Positions 17,007 through 25,995 of a stretch of DNA of 64,000 nt are shown here, one piece after another. Under the pieces are notes generated by a model. The model had not been told where the DNA came from, searched no databases, and saw nothing but the letters and a program-made list of their open reading frames with translations. A program made the position numbers and the translations under genes. How positions within the stretch are numbered: position 1 is the stretch's first letter; each line of letters begins with the position of its first letter. Origin of the DNA: Paracoccaceae bacterium Fryx2 (GTDB taxonomy: Bacteria; Pseudomonadota; Alphaproteobacteria; Rhodobacterales; Rhodobacteraceae); NCBI GenBank assembly GCA_032334235.1, contig JAVSGI010000005.1, positions 2,819,501-2,883,500 of the forward strand. Direction: 5' to 3'.

Positions 17007-18008
17007 GTGCCTTTGACCTTACGCGCCGCTTCGCCGCCATTGCTGGAAGTCGACCGCCTTGTGGTCGAATTCGGGCGCGCCGGGTCAGGCCTGCGGGTGG
17101 TGGATGGCGTGAGCTTCAGCCTTGCGGCTGGCGAGACGCTGGGCATCGTCGGCGAATCCGGCTGCGGCAAGAGCATCCTGTCGCTGTCGGTGCTGGGGCC
17201 TCTGCCCCGGGGCGCGCGGGTCGCCGCCGGGTCGGTGCGCCTGTCGGGCCGCGAACTGACCGACATGCCCGACCGCGAGATCCGCCGCATCCGCGGCAAC
17301 GAGATCAGCATGGTGTTCCAGGAACCGATGACCGCGCTGAACCCGGTTCTGACCGTGGGCGAACAGCTGGCCGAGGTGTTTCGCCTGCACCAGGGGTCCG
17401 ACAGGGCGACGGCGCGTCGGCAGGCGGTCGATGCTCTGCGGGCTGTCGGCGTCGGGTCGCCCGAGACCCGGGTGCGCAACTTTCCGGCGCAACTGTCGGG
17501 CGGGATGCGCCAGCGGGTGATGATCGCCATGGCGCTGGCCTGCCGGCCGCGGGTGCTGATCGCCGATGAACCGACAACTGCGCTGGACGTGACCATCCAG
17601 GCCCAGATCCTTGACCTGATCCGCCAGCTGCGCCGCGACTACAACACCTCGGTGCTGTTCATCAGCCACGATCTGGGGGTGATTGCCGAGGTGTCCGACC
17701 GGGTGATGGTGCTTTACTGCGGCACCGTGGTCGAGGAGGCGCCGACCGCCGCCCTGTTCGACAACCCGCGCCACCCCTACACGCGCGGCCTGCTGGCTGC
17801 CCTGCCGCAGCCCGATGCCGAGGTCGTGCCCGACCAGCTTTTCGAGATTGTGGGCTCGGTTCCGCCGCCCGATGACTTGCCGGGCGGGTGCCGCTTCAAC
17901 CCGCGCTGCCCGCTGGTGCAGGACAGGTGCCTGCGCGAGACGCCTCCGGTGACCATGGTGTCGCCCGGCCACAATGTCGCCTGCTGGGAGGCCGGACATG
18001 GTCAATGA
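17007..18008 (+). CDS. Peptide/opine-type ABC importer ATPase (DppD-like)
   Basis: A 333-residue ATP-binding subunit of a Dpp/Opp-family importer. Walker A is GESGCGKSI (about 48-56), the signature is LSGGMRQRV (about 166) and Walker B is [12 protein letters not shown] (about 187). The C-terminal oligopeptide extension holds the cysteine pattern CRFNPRCP...RC that can bind an iron-sulfur cluster in DppD-type proteins. The start is a GTG at 17007, since no ATG lies between the operator and the conserved N-terminus. It is the first gene of the operon dppD-dppF-SBP-permease-permease-PrpD and overlaps the next gene by 11 bp. Confidence 0.9.
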   Translation: MPLTLRAASPPLLEVDRLVVEFGRAGSGLRVVDGVSFSLAAGETLGIVGESGCGKSILSLSVLGPLPRGARVAAGSVRLSGRELTDMPDREIRRIRGNEISMVFQEPMTALNPVLTVGEQLAEVFRLHQGSDRATARRQAVDALRAVGVGSPETRVRNFPAQLSGGMRQRVMIAMALACRPRVLIADEPTTALDVTIQAQILDLIRQLRRDYNTSVLFISHDLGVIAEVSDRVMVLYCGTVVEEAPTAALFDNPRHPYTRGLLAALPQPDAEVVPDQLFEIVGSVPPPDDLPGGCRFNPRCPLVQDRCLRETPPVTMVSPGHNVACWEAGHGQ

Positions 18009-19107
18009 ACCCGGTCGCCTGCTGACGGTCAGCGGCCTGTCGAAAAGCTTCGCGATGCCGGGCGGCCTGTTCCGCAAGGGCATGAGCGTGCGGGCGGTCG
18101 ACGACGTTTCACTGACGCTGGAGGGCGGCGAGACGCTGGGCATCGTGGGCGAATCCGGGTGTGGCAAGTCCACCCTGTCGCGCGCCCTGCTGCGGCTGAT
18201 CGAACCTTCGTCCGGGGCGATCAGCTTTCGCGGCCGCGATATCATGGCGCTGAGCCCGGCCGAGATGCGGCGCGAACGGCAGCACATGCAGATCGTGTTC
18301 CAGGACCCGTTCGGATCGCTGAACCCGCGCATGACGGTGCGCGAGATCGTCGACGAGCCGCTGCGGGTCCATTCGCCCGACTCCGCCGCCGAACGGCTGG
18401 AGCGCATCGCGGATGCCCTGCATGTCGTGGGCATGGGGCGCCACGTCCTGAACCGCCACCCGCACGAGTTTTCCGGCGGCCAGCGGCAGCGCATCGGCAT
18501 TGCCCGCGCCATGGTGCTGCGCCCGGCGCTGCTGGTGGGGGACGAACCGGTCTCGGCGCTCGACGTGTCGGTGCGGGCACAGATCCTGAACCTGCTCAAG
18601 CGGTTGCAGCGCGAAACCGGCACCGGATACATCATCGTCAGCCACGATCTGGGGGCGATCCGCTACATCTGCCACCGGGTCGCGGTGATGTATCTGGGGC
18701 GCATCGTCGAGGAAGGGCCGGTCGAGGCGGTGTTCCGCGACCCGCAGCACCCCTATACCCGCGTGCTTGTCGCGGCGGTGCCGGTGCCGCGGGTGCGGGA
18801 ACGGGCCGAACGGGTGATCCTGACCGGCGAGATGCCCTCGCCGCTCGATCCGCCTTCGGGCTGCCATTTCCATACGCGCTGCCCGGCGGTCATGGCGCGA
18901 TGCCGGACCGTGGCACCCGCGCTGACCGACATCGGGTCGGGGCGCCGGGCGGCCTGTCACCTGCTGACGCCGGGCGGCGATGCCGCCTCGTTCATCACCA
19001 CATCCGCCAGAGTCCCGGCCGTCGTGCCGGGCACCGTGGCGGCAATGAAAGGGCCGGTTCAAGGCCCCGCAGATACTATCCGCAACCTTGGGAGTAACAC
19101 CGTATGA
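17998..19107 (+). CDS. Peptide/opine-type ABC importer ATPase (DppF-like)
   Basis: The second ATP-binding subunit, 369 residues. Walker A is GESGCGKST (about 49-57), the signature is FSGGQRQRIG (about 159) and Walker B is LLVGDEPVSALD (about 180), followed by the family-specific HPYTRVLVAAVP and a C-terminal cysteine segment CHFHTRCPAVMARC. The start at 17998 (MVNEPGRLL) overlaps the preceding stop. The C-terminal tail of about 40 residues after the DppF domain is longer than usual. The stop overlaps the start of the solute-binding protein gene (ATGA), so the genes are translationally coupled. Confidence 0.9.
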   Translation: MVNEPGRLLTVSGLSKSFAMPGGLFRKGMSVRAVDDVSLTLEGGETLGIVGESGCGKSTLSRALLRLIEPSSGAISFRGRDIMALSPAEMRRERQHMQIVFQDPFGSLNPRMTVREIVDEPLRVHSPDSAAERLERIADALHVVGMGRHVLNRHPHEFSGGQRQRIGIARAMVLRPALLVGDEPVSALDVSVRAQILNLLKRLQRETGTGYIIVSHDLGAIRYICHRVAVMYLGRIVEEGPVEAVFRDPQHPYTRVLVAAVPVPRVRERAERVILTGEMPSPLDPPSGCHFHTRCPAVMARCRTVAPALTDIGSGRRAACHLLTPGGDAASFITTSARVPAVVPGTVAAMKGPVQGPADTIRNLGSNTV

Positions 19108-20609
19108 GCATCTTTTCCAGATCGGTCGGGGCGGCATGTGCCGCGCTGACCGTCCTTGCCGGAGCGGGGCTTGCCGTCGCCGAGACAAAGACCCTTATCG
19201 TCGTGCAGTCCGCCGAGCCTGTCGGGCTTGATGCCATGCAGAACAACCTTCAGCACTCGCTGAACGTGGCCCTCAACATCCAGGACCGCCTGTTCGATCC
19301 GCTGGAAGATGGCGGCGTGGCGCCCGGTCTGGCCGCAAGCTGGGAGTTCCCCGAGCCGACCAAGCTGGTCGTCACGCTGAAGCCCGGCCTGACCTTCCAC
19401 AACGGCGAGCCGGTGAATGCCGAAGCGGTGCGCTTTTCGTTTGAACGGCTGGTGAATGCCGAACTGGCATCGCCCCATGCCGGGCGGATGGCGCAGATCG
19501 AGGCCGTGCGCGTGATCGATGACCTGACGGTCGAGTTCACCACCAAGGCCCCCTTTGCCCCGATCCTGCACCTGATGAGCTACTACCTGCCCATCCTGCC
19601 CCCCGTAGCCACCGCTGCGACGGAAAAGGATGCCTTCAACCGGATGCCGATCGGCGCCGGCCCCTACATGGTCGAAAGCTGGGATCGTGGCGGCGACGTG
19701 GTGCTGACCGCGTTCGAAGGCTACTGGGACGGCGCGCCGGCCTATGACAAGGTGATCTTCCGCACCATCCCGGAAGAAAGCGCACGGGTCGCCTCGTTCG
19801 TGACCGGCGAAAGCCAGATCATCGAAGGCGTGTCGGTGCGCAGCCAGCAGACCATCGAGAAATCCGGCAAGGGCACGCTGACCGACAGCATGGGCGTCAT
19901 GCCCTATGTCGGGCTGAACACGCTGGCTGGTCCCTTTGCCGACCAGCGCGTGCGGCAGGCCGTGAACTACGGCGTGAACCGTGCGCTGATCAAGGCTGCA
20001 CTGTTCAACGACCGCGGAATGCTGGCGGCGGGGCCGATCAGCCCGCGTACCTTCGGCGCTGACCTCACGCTTGAACCCTATCCCTACGATGTCGAGAAGG
20101 CCAAGGCGCTGCTTGCCGAGGCGGGCTTCCCCGACGGGTTCGAAACCAGGCTGAGCTACCCCACCAACATGACCCAGATCCAGGAACAGGCGCAGGCCAT
20201 TGCCGCCGATCTGGAAAAGATCGGGGTCCGGGCCAAGCTTGAACCGCTTGACCGCGCCGTCATGTGGGAAAAGTACCAGGCAAAGGAACATGAGATGTTC
20301 ATCTACTGGTGGGACGACAACCCGGAACCCGACCGCTACATGTACTCGCTGTTCCACTCCAACAGCCGCGACTACTTCTACGACAATCCGGCTACCGATG
20401 CGGCGCTCGACCTTGGCCGCTCCACGCTGGACCGCGACGAACGCGCCAGGATCTACGGCGAGATCGACCGCGCACTCTACGAGGAAGCGCCCTGGCTCTA
20501 CCTCTACATCATCCCGGAAACCTATGCCGTGGCCCCCGACGTGACCTATGTCGGTCGCCGTGACGGCTTCCTGTTCATGCGGTTTGCCGAACCGGCCGCC
20601 GCGAACTGA
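19104..20609 (+). CDS. Family 5 periplasmic solute-binding protein
   Basis: A 501-residue solute-binding protein of the DppA/OppA/NikA family (SBP_bac_5). A signal peptide is clear: SIFSRSVGAACAALTVLAG, cleaved near AVAETK (about residue 27). Typical family segments are LKPGLTFHNGEPVNAEAV, GAGPYMVESWDRGG and FADQRVRQAVNYGVNRAL. It binds the transported substrate in the periplasm. The genetic linkage to the hyuAB operon through shared operators suggests a cyclic amide, opine or small peptide rather than a general dipeptide; the true ligand is unknown. Confidence 0.9.
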   Translation: MSIFSRSVGAACAALTVLAGAGLAVAETKTLIVVQSAEPVGLDAMQNNLQHSLNVALNIQDRLFDPLEDGGVAPGLAASWEFPEPTKLVVTLKPGLTFHNGEPVNAEAVRFSFERLVNAELASPHAGRMAQIEAVRVIDDLTVEFTTKAPFAPILHLMSYYLPILPPVATAATEKDAFNRMPIGAGPYMVESWDRGGDVVLTAFEGYWDGAPAYDKVIFRTIPEESARVASFVTGESQIIEGVSVRSQQTIEKSGKGTLTDSMGVMPYVGLNTLAGPFADQRVRQAVNYGVNRALIKAALFNDRGMLAAGPISPRTFGADLTLEPYPYDVEKAKALLAEAGFPDGFETRLSYPTNMTQIQEQAQAIAADLEKIGVRAKLEPLDRAVMWEKYQAKEHEMFIYWWDDNPEPDRYMYSLFHSNSRDYFYDNPATDAALDLGRSTLDRDERARIYGEIDRALYEEAPWLYLYIIPETYAVAPDVTYVGRRDGFLFMRFAEPAAAN

Positions 20610-20647
20610 TACGCCGGGTGGCGGGGCCACGTCCCGCCATGCCCACG

Positions 20648-20671
20648 CAAGGCCCGCATCTGCGGGCCTTG
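20648..20671 (+). terminator. Intra-operon hairpin after the solute-binding protein gene
   Basis: CAAGGCCCGC and GCGGGCCTTG form a perfect 10-bp stem with loop ATCT, followed by TTG. Such hairpins after binding-protein genes commonly raise binding-protein mRNA relative to the permease genes by partial termination or by blocking 3' decay. Confidence 0.65.
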
Positions 20672-20710
20672 TTGCCCCGACCCCGGTCAGCCATGGCAAA
20701 GGAGGCCACG

Positions 20711-21637
20711 ATGCTGCGCTACATCCTCATGCGTCTTGGTCATACCGTTCTGGTGATCGTCGGGATCTCTGTCATCAGTTTCGTCTTTCTGCACCTGTCG
20801 GGCGACCCGGTGGGCCTGATCCTGCCGCAGGACGCGACGCGCGAACAGATCGAGACCTTGCGCCGCGAGATGCGGCTCGATGATCCGATTTACCTGCAAT
20901 ATTTCACCTTTCTGGCCTCGGCGCTGCAAGGCGATCTGGGCCGGTCGATCTATACCGGCGAGCCCGTGGTGGGGCTGATCCTGGAACGGATGCCCGCCAC
21001 GCTGGAACTGGCCTTCGCCGCCCTGCTGCTGGCACTGGTGATCGCCATTCCGATCGGGGTGCTGGCGGCCGTGAAGCGCGGGTCCTGGCTTGACACGATC
21101 AGCATGACCGTCGCGCTGTTCGGCCTGTCGATGCCGCATTTCTGGCTGGGGATCATGTTCATCATGGTGTTCTCGGTGCAGCTTGGCTGGCTGCCGACCT
21201 CGGGGCGGGGCACCTGGGCGCAACTGGTGATGCCCTCGGCGGCGCTGGGCCTGTCGCTGATCGCGCTGTTCGCCCGGCTGACCCGGTCCGCGATGCTGGA
21301 GGTGCTGGGGCTCGACTATGTCCGCACCGCGCGCGCCAAGGGGCTTTCGGAAGCGATGGTGGTCGGCAAGCACGCGCTGCGCAATGCGATGATCCCGCTG
21401 GTGACGGTGATCGGGATGGAGTTCGGCTTCCTGCTGGGCGGTGCCGTGATCATCGAGACGGTGTTCGCCTGGCCCGGCGTCGGCCGCCTGATCGTGCAGT
21501 CGATCCTTGACCGCGATTACCCGGTGGTCCAGGCGGCGGTGATGATGCTGGCGATCATCTTCGTCACGGTCAATCTGGTGGTCGATCTGCTCTACGCCTG
21601 GCTCGACCCCAACATCAGCTTCGACAGGAGCAAGTAG
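20711..21637 (+). CDS. ABC importer permease (DppB-like)
   Basis: A 308-residue permease with about six membrane helices. The first is LGHTVLVIVGISVISFVFLH, followed by the periplasmic segment LRREMRLDDPIYLQYF typical of DppB. The EAA loop DYVRTARAKGLSEAMVVGKHALRNAM (given here as positions about 215-240), which contacts the ATPases, is intact. The ATG at 20711 has the ribosome site AAAGGAGG nine bases upstream; an in-frame start at 20618 would add residues encoded by the hairpin. Its stop overlaps the next start by one base. Confidence 0.9.
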   Translation: MLRYILMRLGHTVLVIVGISVISFVFLHLSGDPVGLILPQDATREQIETLRREMRLDDPIYLQYFTFLASALQGDLGRSIYTGEPVVGLILERMPATLELAFAALLLALVIAIPIGVLAAVKRGSWLDTISMTVALFGLSMPHFWLGIMFIMVFSVQLGWLPTSGRGTWAQLVMPSAALGLSLIALFARLTRSAMLEVLGLDYVRTARAKGLSEAMVVGKHALRNAMIPLVTVIGMEFGFLLGGAVIIETVFAWPGVGRLIVQSILDRDYPVVQAAVMMLAIIFVTVNLVVDLLYAWLDPNISFDRSK

Positions 21638-22563
21638 TGGCATCCTCCCCCGAGTCCGCCCCGGCTTCTGCCATCGACACCGGCCGGTCGGCCGTGCGCC
21701 GGCCGCCTTCGGGCCTGCTGCGCGATCTGACGCGCAGTCGCAGCGCCATGATCGGCGGCGTCGTGCTGTTCCTGATGGTGTCGGCCTGCTTCGTCTTCCC
21801 TTTCGTCTGGGGCGCCAGTGCAACCGGCACCGACCTTCTGGCGCGCTTCCTGCCGCCGGTCTGGTCGGAGGGCGGCACCTGGGCGCATCCGCTGGGCACC
21901 GACAACCTGGGCCGCGACGTGCTGTCGCGCATCCTGGCGGGCGGGCAGGTGTCGCTGATGGTGGCGTTCCTCACGGTGATGGTCGCGCTGACGGTCGGGC
22001 TGATCCTCGGCACGCTGGCGGGCTATTTCGGTGGCTGGGTCGATGCCGTGATCATGCGAACGGGCGATCTGTTCCTCGCCTATCCGTTCATGCTGCTGAC
22101 AATCTCGGTGATCGCGATCCTCGGGCCGTCGCTGACCAACCTGATCCTGGTGCTCGCCCTGTCGGACTGGGTGACCTATGCCCGCACGGTGCGCGGCAGC
22201 GTGCTGTCGGTGCGGGAGCGCGAGTATGTCGCCGCCGCCCGGTCGATCGGCACCGGCGACGCGGAAATCCTGCGCCGCCACATCCTGCCCAACGTGCTGT
22301 CGCCGGTGCTGGTGCTGGGCACGGTGCGCGCGGCAAACTACATCATCTGGGAAAGCGGTCTGTCTTTCCTGGGCATGGGGGTGCCGCCGCCGACGCCGAC
22401 CTGGGGCATGATGCTGTCGGAGGGCCGTGACTACATTCTTGATGCGTGGTGGCTTGCGACCTTGCCCGGGATCGCGATCATGATCACCATCCTCTCCGTC
22501 AATCTTCTGGGGGATGGCCTGCGCGATGCGCTTGACCCCCGGCTCAAGGAAACCAGACGATGA
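21637..22563 (+). CDS. ABC importer permease (DppC-like)
   Basis: A 308-residue permease, the second membrane subunit. It starts with a GTG that shares a base with the preceding stop. The N-terminal DppC-type region has a helix at MIGGVVLFLMVSACFVFPF, then HPLGTDNLGRDVLSRIL, the family's periplasmic signature. The EAA loop REYVAAARSIGTGDAEILRRH is present (about 205-225). The stop overlaps the PrpD start (ATGA). Confidence 0.9.
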   Translation: MASSPESAPASAIDTGRSAVRRPPSGLLRDLTRSRSAMIGGVVLFLMVSACFVFPFVWGASATGTDLLARFLPPVWSEGGTWAHPLGTDNLGRDVLSRILAGGQVSLMVAFLTVMVALTVGLILGTLAGYFGGWVDAVIMRTGDLFLAYPFMLLTISVIAILGPSLTNLILVLALSDWVTYARTVRGSVLSVREREYVAAARSIGTGDAEILRRHILPNVLSPVLVLGTVRAANYIIWESGLSFLGMGVPPPTPTWGMMLSEGRDYILDAWWLATLPGIAIMITILSVNLLGDGLRDALDPRLKETRR

Positions 22564-23945
22564 ACCCGTATACCTACGTCCGCAGCGCCCTGGGCAGCCC
22601 GGCACCGCAGCGCCGCCACGACACGCTCGACGCCCTTGCCGACTATGCGCTGGACCTGCGGTTCGACGCCTTGCCCGAAAGCACGGTCAACGCCGCGCGC
22701 AACTGCGTGCTGGATTGCGTGACCGCAGCACTGGCCGGCGCCGAGAGCGACGGGGCGCGGGCGGCACGGGCCGCGGCACCGGCGGCCTTCGGGGCAGGGG
22801 GGCCGTGTTCGGTCTGGTTCTCGGGCGTCAAGGCCCCGGCGGCCGGGGCGATGCTGGCAAACTGCACCGCGGCGAGCATCCTTGACCTTGACGACGGCAA
22901 CCGCGCCGCAACGGGGCACCCGGGGGCCGCGATCATCCCGGCCTGCCTTGCCATGGCCGAGGAGACCGGCTGCGGCTGGGAAGAGCTGGTCACCTGCATC
23001 GTGCTGGGCTACGAGGTCGCCGTGCGGGTCGCCGCCGGGCGCGATTTCAGCCGGCTCGACACCATGTCCACCGGGAAATGGTGCAACTACGGCGTCGCGG
23101 CCGCGGTCGGGCGGATGCGCGGGCTGTCGCGCGACCAGATGATCCAGGCAATGGCGATCACCGGGGTGCACGGGCCGAACCAGTCTGCCGCAGGCTATTC
23201 CAAGGTGATGGGCAACCATGCCAAGGAAGGCATCGCGTGGAGCGCGCTGACCGGCGCCATGTCGGTCACGCTGGCGCAGGCCGGTTTCACCGGGCCGACC
23301 GACATCCTCGACCATCCGGCCTATTTCGACCGGGTCGCGATCCTGCGCGGGCTCGGCCGGTCGTTCGCGATCGAGCAGACCTATTTCAAGCCCTATTCCT
23401 GCTGCCGCTGGGCCCATGCCGCGATCGACGGGCTGACCGACATCCTGATCGGCGAGGGCCTGCGCCGCGAGGCGATCGAGACCGTCGAGGTGCATACCTT
23501 CGAGCGGGCGCTGAAGCTGAACAACGATGTCGATCCGGCCACGCTGGAAGGTGCGCAATACAGCGTGCCCTTCATGCTGGGCGTCGCTGCGGTAGAGGGG
23601 CGCGATGCCCTGCTGCCCCTGACGCTAGGCAGCCTGCACAACCCGGACTCGGTCGCTTTCGCGCGCAAGGTCCACCTGATGGTGGACGCCGAGATCAATG
23701 ACCGCTTTCCCGCCACCACCGGGGCGCGGGTCGTGCTGGTCACCGGCACCGGGCGGCACATGCGCGAAGTGATGCATCCCAAGGGCGATCCGGCGAACCC
23801 GATGACGCGGGAAGAACTGGTGCAGAAGTTCACCGCGGCCACCCGCCATCTGGACACGGCGGCGCTGCTGGCCCCGCTGCAGCAGTTCGACCGAGGCGAC
23901 CACCGCCCGCTGCTTGCCGCACTGGCCCTGCCGGTGAATCCCTGA
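22560..23945 (+). CDS. MmgE/PrpD-family protein
   Basis: A 461-residue member of the MmgE/PrpD family, which includes 2-methylcitrate dehydratase, cis-aconitate decarboxylase and iminodisuccinate epimerase. Visible family traits are the N-terminal LDALADYALDLRFDALPE, LDLDDGNRAATGHPGAAIIPA (about 109-129), the lysine/tyrosine segment TYFKPYSCCRWAHAAID (about 277) and EGAQYSVPFMLGVA. It is the last gene of the Dpp operon and translationally coupled to the permease. Family members act on carboxylate substrates by dehydration, isomerisation or decarboxylation. Here it may process the imported compound before the HyuAB pathway. The substrate is unknown. Confidence 0.85.
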   Translation: MNPYTYVRSALGSPAPQRRHDTLDALADYALDLRFDALPESTVNAARNCVLDCVTAALAGAESDGARAARAAAPAAFGAGGPCSVWFSGVKAPAAGAMLANCTAASILDLDDGNRAATGHPGAAIIPACLAMAEETGCGWEELVTCIVLGYEVAVRVAAGRDFSRLDTMSTGKWCNYGVAAAVGRMRGLSRDQMIQAMAITGVHGPNQSAAGYSKVMGNHAKEGIAWSALTGAMSVTLAQAGFTGPTDILDHPAYFDRVAILRGLGRSFAIEQTYFKPYSCCRWAHAAIDGLTDILIGEGLRREAIETVEVHTFERALKLNNDVDPATLEGAQYSVPFMLGVAAVEGRDALLPLTLGSLHNPDSVAFARKVHLMVDAEINDRFPATTGARVVLVTGTGRHMREVMHPKGDPANPMTREELVQKFTAATRHLDTAALLAPLQQFDRGDHRPLLAALALPVNP

Positions 23946-24170
23946 CCTTTGGCCTGCGCGACCCCGGTTTGCCAGAATCGCGGCCGGTTCGTTGCTTTCC
24001 GCCACCCTGCCGAACGTGGCGGCAAACTCCGTCCTGCGGGCGGCGTTTGCCCGCCGGGGGGGCGGCGTTCCGACCGGCACCGGCATCCCGCTGTCCTGCG
24101 CCGGCCGCTGCCGCTTCAACTCCGGCGGCAGGCCCATCGCCGCCCGACCCAAGCGCCGACAAACAGGGCG

Positions 24171-24599
24171 TCACAGCGTGGTGCCATTCCCCGACTGCCC
24201 CATCCCGGCGTCCTCGATGCGGGATGAAGCGTCGCGATCCCCCGAGTATTGCCGGGCAACCGGAAGCGGCGGCAACCACGACTCGCGACGGAGGGTCCAG
24301 AGTTCGTAGGCGGGCTTCAGCTGGTCCGGGGCATCCAGCGACCCCAGGTTCACTTCGATCTCGTCCGCGCTGCGCGCGAACACGGACGAGCCGCAGCGCG
24401 GGCAGAAGAACCGCCCGGCATATTCGCGCGTTTCGCCGGTGATCGTCACCGCATCCTGCGGGAATATCGCGGCGGCGTGAAACAGGGCCCCGTGATGCTT
24501 GCGGCAGTCAAGACAGTGGCATATGCCGACCCGGTATGGCTGCCCCGACGCCACGATCCGGACGTTGCCGCACAGGCACCCGCCAGTGAAACGCTCCAC
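24171..24599 (-). CDS. GFA-family zinc protein (CENP-V/GFA)
   Basis: A small protein of 142 residues with the three cysteine motifs of the GFA (glutathione-dependent formaldehyde-activating enzyme-like) domain: GGCLCGNVR, CHCLDCRK and FFCPRCGSSVF. These bind two zinc ions in the family; the formaldehyde-activating role holds only for some members. The GTG at 24599 (VERFTGGCLCGN) is chosen because it lies directly before the domain and has an AGAGGGGG ribosome site. An in-frame ATG at 24656 would add 19 residues without family similarity. It is convergent with the PrpD gene and not evidently tied to a neighbour. Confidence 0.75.
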   Translation of the reverse strand: MERFTGGCLCGNVRIVASGQPYRVGICHCLDCRKHHGALFHAAAIFPQDAVTITGETREYAGRFFCPRCGSSVFARSADEIEVNLGSLDAPDQLKPAYELWTLRRESWLPPLPVARQYSGDRDASSRIEDAGMGQSGNGTTL

Positions 24600-25054
24600 G
24601 CACTGCCCCCTCTGAAACCTCCGCAAGGCTGGCAACGAACCCCGGCGCGCGTCCATGAAAGATGCGCGGGCAGGCGGGGACCGACCGCGAACGCGGCCAC
24701 CTTGCCGAGGCGCGCCGGCCCGACGCCTCGCGGGGACGGGAGGACGTTTCGATTGCCCGCCCCTGCAACGCGCCGGGTCTGCTGGCCCGGCCCCGGATCA
24801 TGCCCGTGCCACAGCTTTGCCCTGCGATGGAAAACGCCATCAGGAGTTTCCCGCCTTCGCGCCCCGCGTTTCCGGCACCCTTGCGGAAGCGGAGCGCGTT
24901 GCAGCCGGGGCGGAATGCCGCCGCCTTCGGGCGGTCGATGAACCGGCAGGGCCGGGGGCCGGACAGGCACGGCGATGCCCGTGCGGCACCCGGAAGGCCG
25001 GGCGGCCACGGCCGCCCGATCCGTTGCCCGAAGGCGGGTTGCCAGCAGGATGCC
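24600..25054. other. Non-coding stretch between the GFA gene and the amino-acid importer
   Basis: About 450 bp without a convincing gene. The open frames here are arginine/proline/glycine-rich shadows of GC-rich DNA without domains. It must hold the GFA promoter near 24620; no clear -35/-10 pair, terminator or repeat was found. Confidence 0.5.
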
Positions 25055-25903
25055 TCAGCGCAGGCTGGCCGGGGTCACGTCAAAGCCGAACCACTTTTCC
25101 GACAGCGCCTTCATGATGCCTTCGGCGGCGGTGGCCGTCAGGGCGGCATCGAGGGCCGCCTTCAGTTCGGTGTCCTGCTTGCGCAGGCCAAGCCCGGTGC
25201 CAAGCCCGAACATGCCTTCGTCGAACACCGGCCCGACCAGCATCATCTCGGCATTCTGCGGCTGCTGGATCGCGTTGAAGATGTAGCTGCGCCCGTTCAC
25301 CATCACGTCGACCCGGCCCGCCAGCAGATCAAGCGTGATCTCGTCGCTTTTCTGATACTCGCGCACTTCTGCCACGGCACCGAAGTTGGTCTTGGCAAAA
25401 TCGGCCGAAACCGAAGCGGCCTCGACACCGATGACCTTGCCCTTCAGCATTTCGGCCATGGTCGCCAGCATCGCCGGGGTCTGCGGGTCGAGCAGCGACA
25501 GCTTGCCGTCGGTCGTCGGCAGGTCTTCCAGCCCGCTGCCCTTCAGCGCCGCCATGGTGTTGCCGGTGCCGCCATAGGGCACCGAGAACTCGATGACTTC
25601 GCGGCGCTTGTCGGTGATCGACATGCTGGCCATGATCACGTCGAACTTGCCCGCGTTCAGCGCCGGGATCATGCCGCTGAAATCCGACACCTCGACGATG
25701 CATTCTACGGCCATCTTTTCGCAGGCCACCTTGATCAGGTCGATCTCGTAGCCCTCGACTGAGCCGTCGGGCTTGGCGATGCTGTAGGGCGGGCTTTCCG
25801 CATCGGTGGCGATGCGCAGGGTGGCGGGCAGTTCTGCCAGCGCGGGGGCTGCGGCAAGAAGGGCTGCAAGGGCAAGGGTCCTGGGAACGAAGGTCAGTCT
25901 CAT
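25055..25903 (-). CDS. Family 3 amino-acid-type solute-binding protein
   Basis: A 282-residue periplasmic binding protein of the lysine/arginine/ornithine/octopine group. The signal peptide LTFVPRTLALAALLAAAPALAE is cleaved near residue 23. Typical ligand-site segments follow: IATDAESPPYSIAKPDGSV, GYEIDLIKVACEKM, SDFSGMIPALNAGKFDVIMASM and TDKRREVIEFSVPY. It is the last gene of the minus-strand group amidohydrolase-permease-permease-binding protein, 92 bp after the second permease. The matching ATPase is probably the divergent gene at 29706. A basic or opine-like amino acid is the family expectation. Confidence 0.88.
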   Translation of the reverse strand: MRLTFVPRTLALAALLAAAPALAELPATLRIATDAESPPYSIAKPDGSVEGYEIDLIKVACEKMAVECIVEVSDFSGMIPALNAGKFDVIMASMSITDKRREVIEFSVPYGGTGNTMAALKGSGLEDLPTTDGKLSLLDPQTPAMLATMAEMLKGKVIGVEAASVSADFAKTNFGAVAEVREYQKSDEITLDLLAGRVDVMVNGRSYIFNAIQQPQNAEMMLVGPVFDEGMFGLGTGLGLRKQDTELKAALDAALTATAAEGIMKALSEKWFGFDVTPASLR

Positions 25904-25995
25904 CGGTCTATCCTGTCTGTTGGGGAAAAGGTCAGTGGTCGGCGCCGGTCGTCTTGCGTGCCGGCTTGGGTGGTGGCGTCGGGGAGCGCGGGCGC

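Noticed and set aside
24021-24051. A GGCAAAC/GTTTGCC inverted repeat between the PrpD and GFA genes as terminator
   Set aside because: Only 7 bp of stem with a 17-base loop and no U-run; too weak to list as a terminator.
24446-25009. A minus-strand open frame of 187 codons covering the GFA gene's upstream region
   Set aside because: Low-complexity Arg/Pro/Gly-rich product without motifs; out of frame with the GFA protein.
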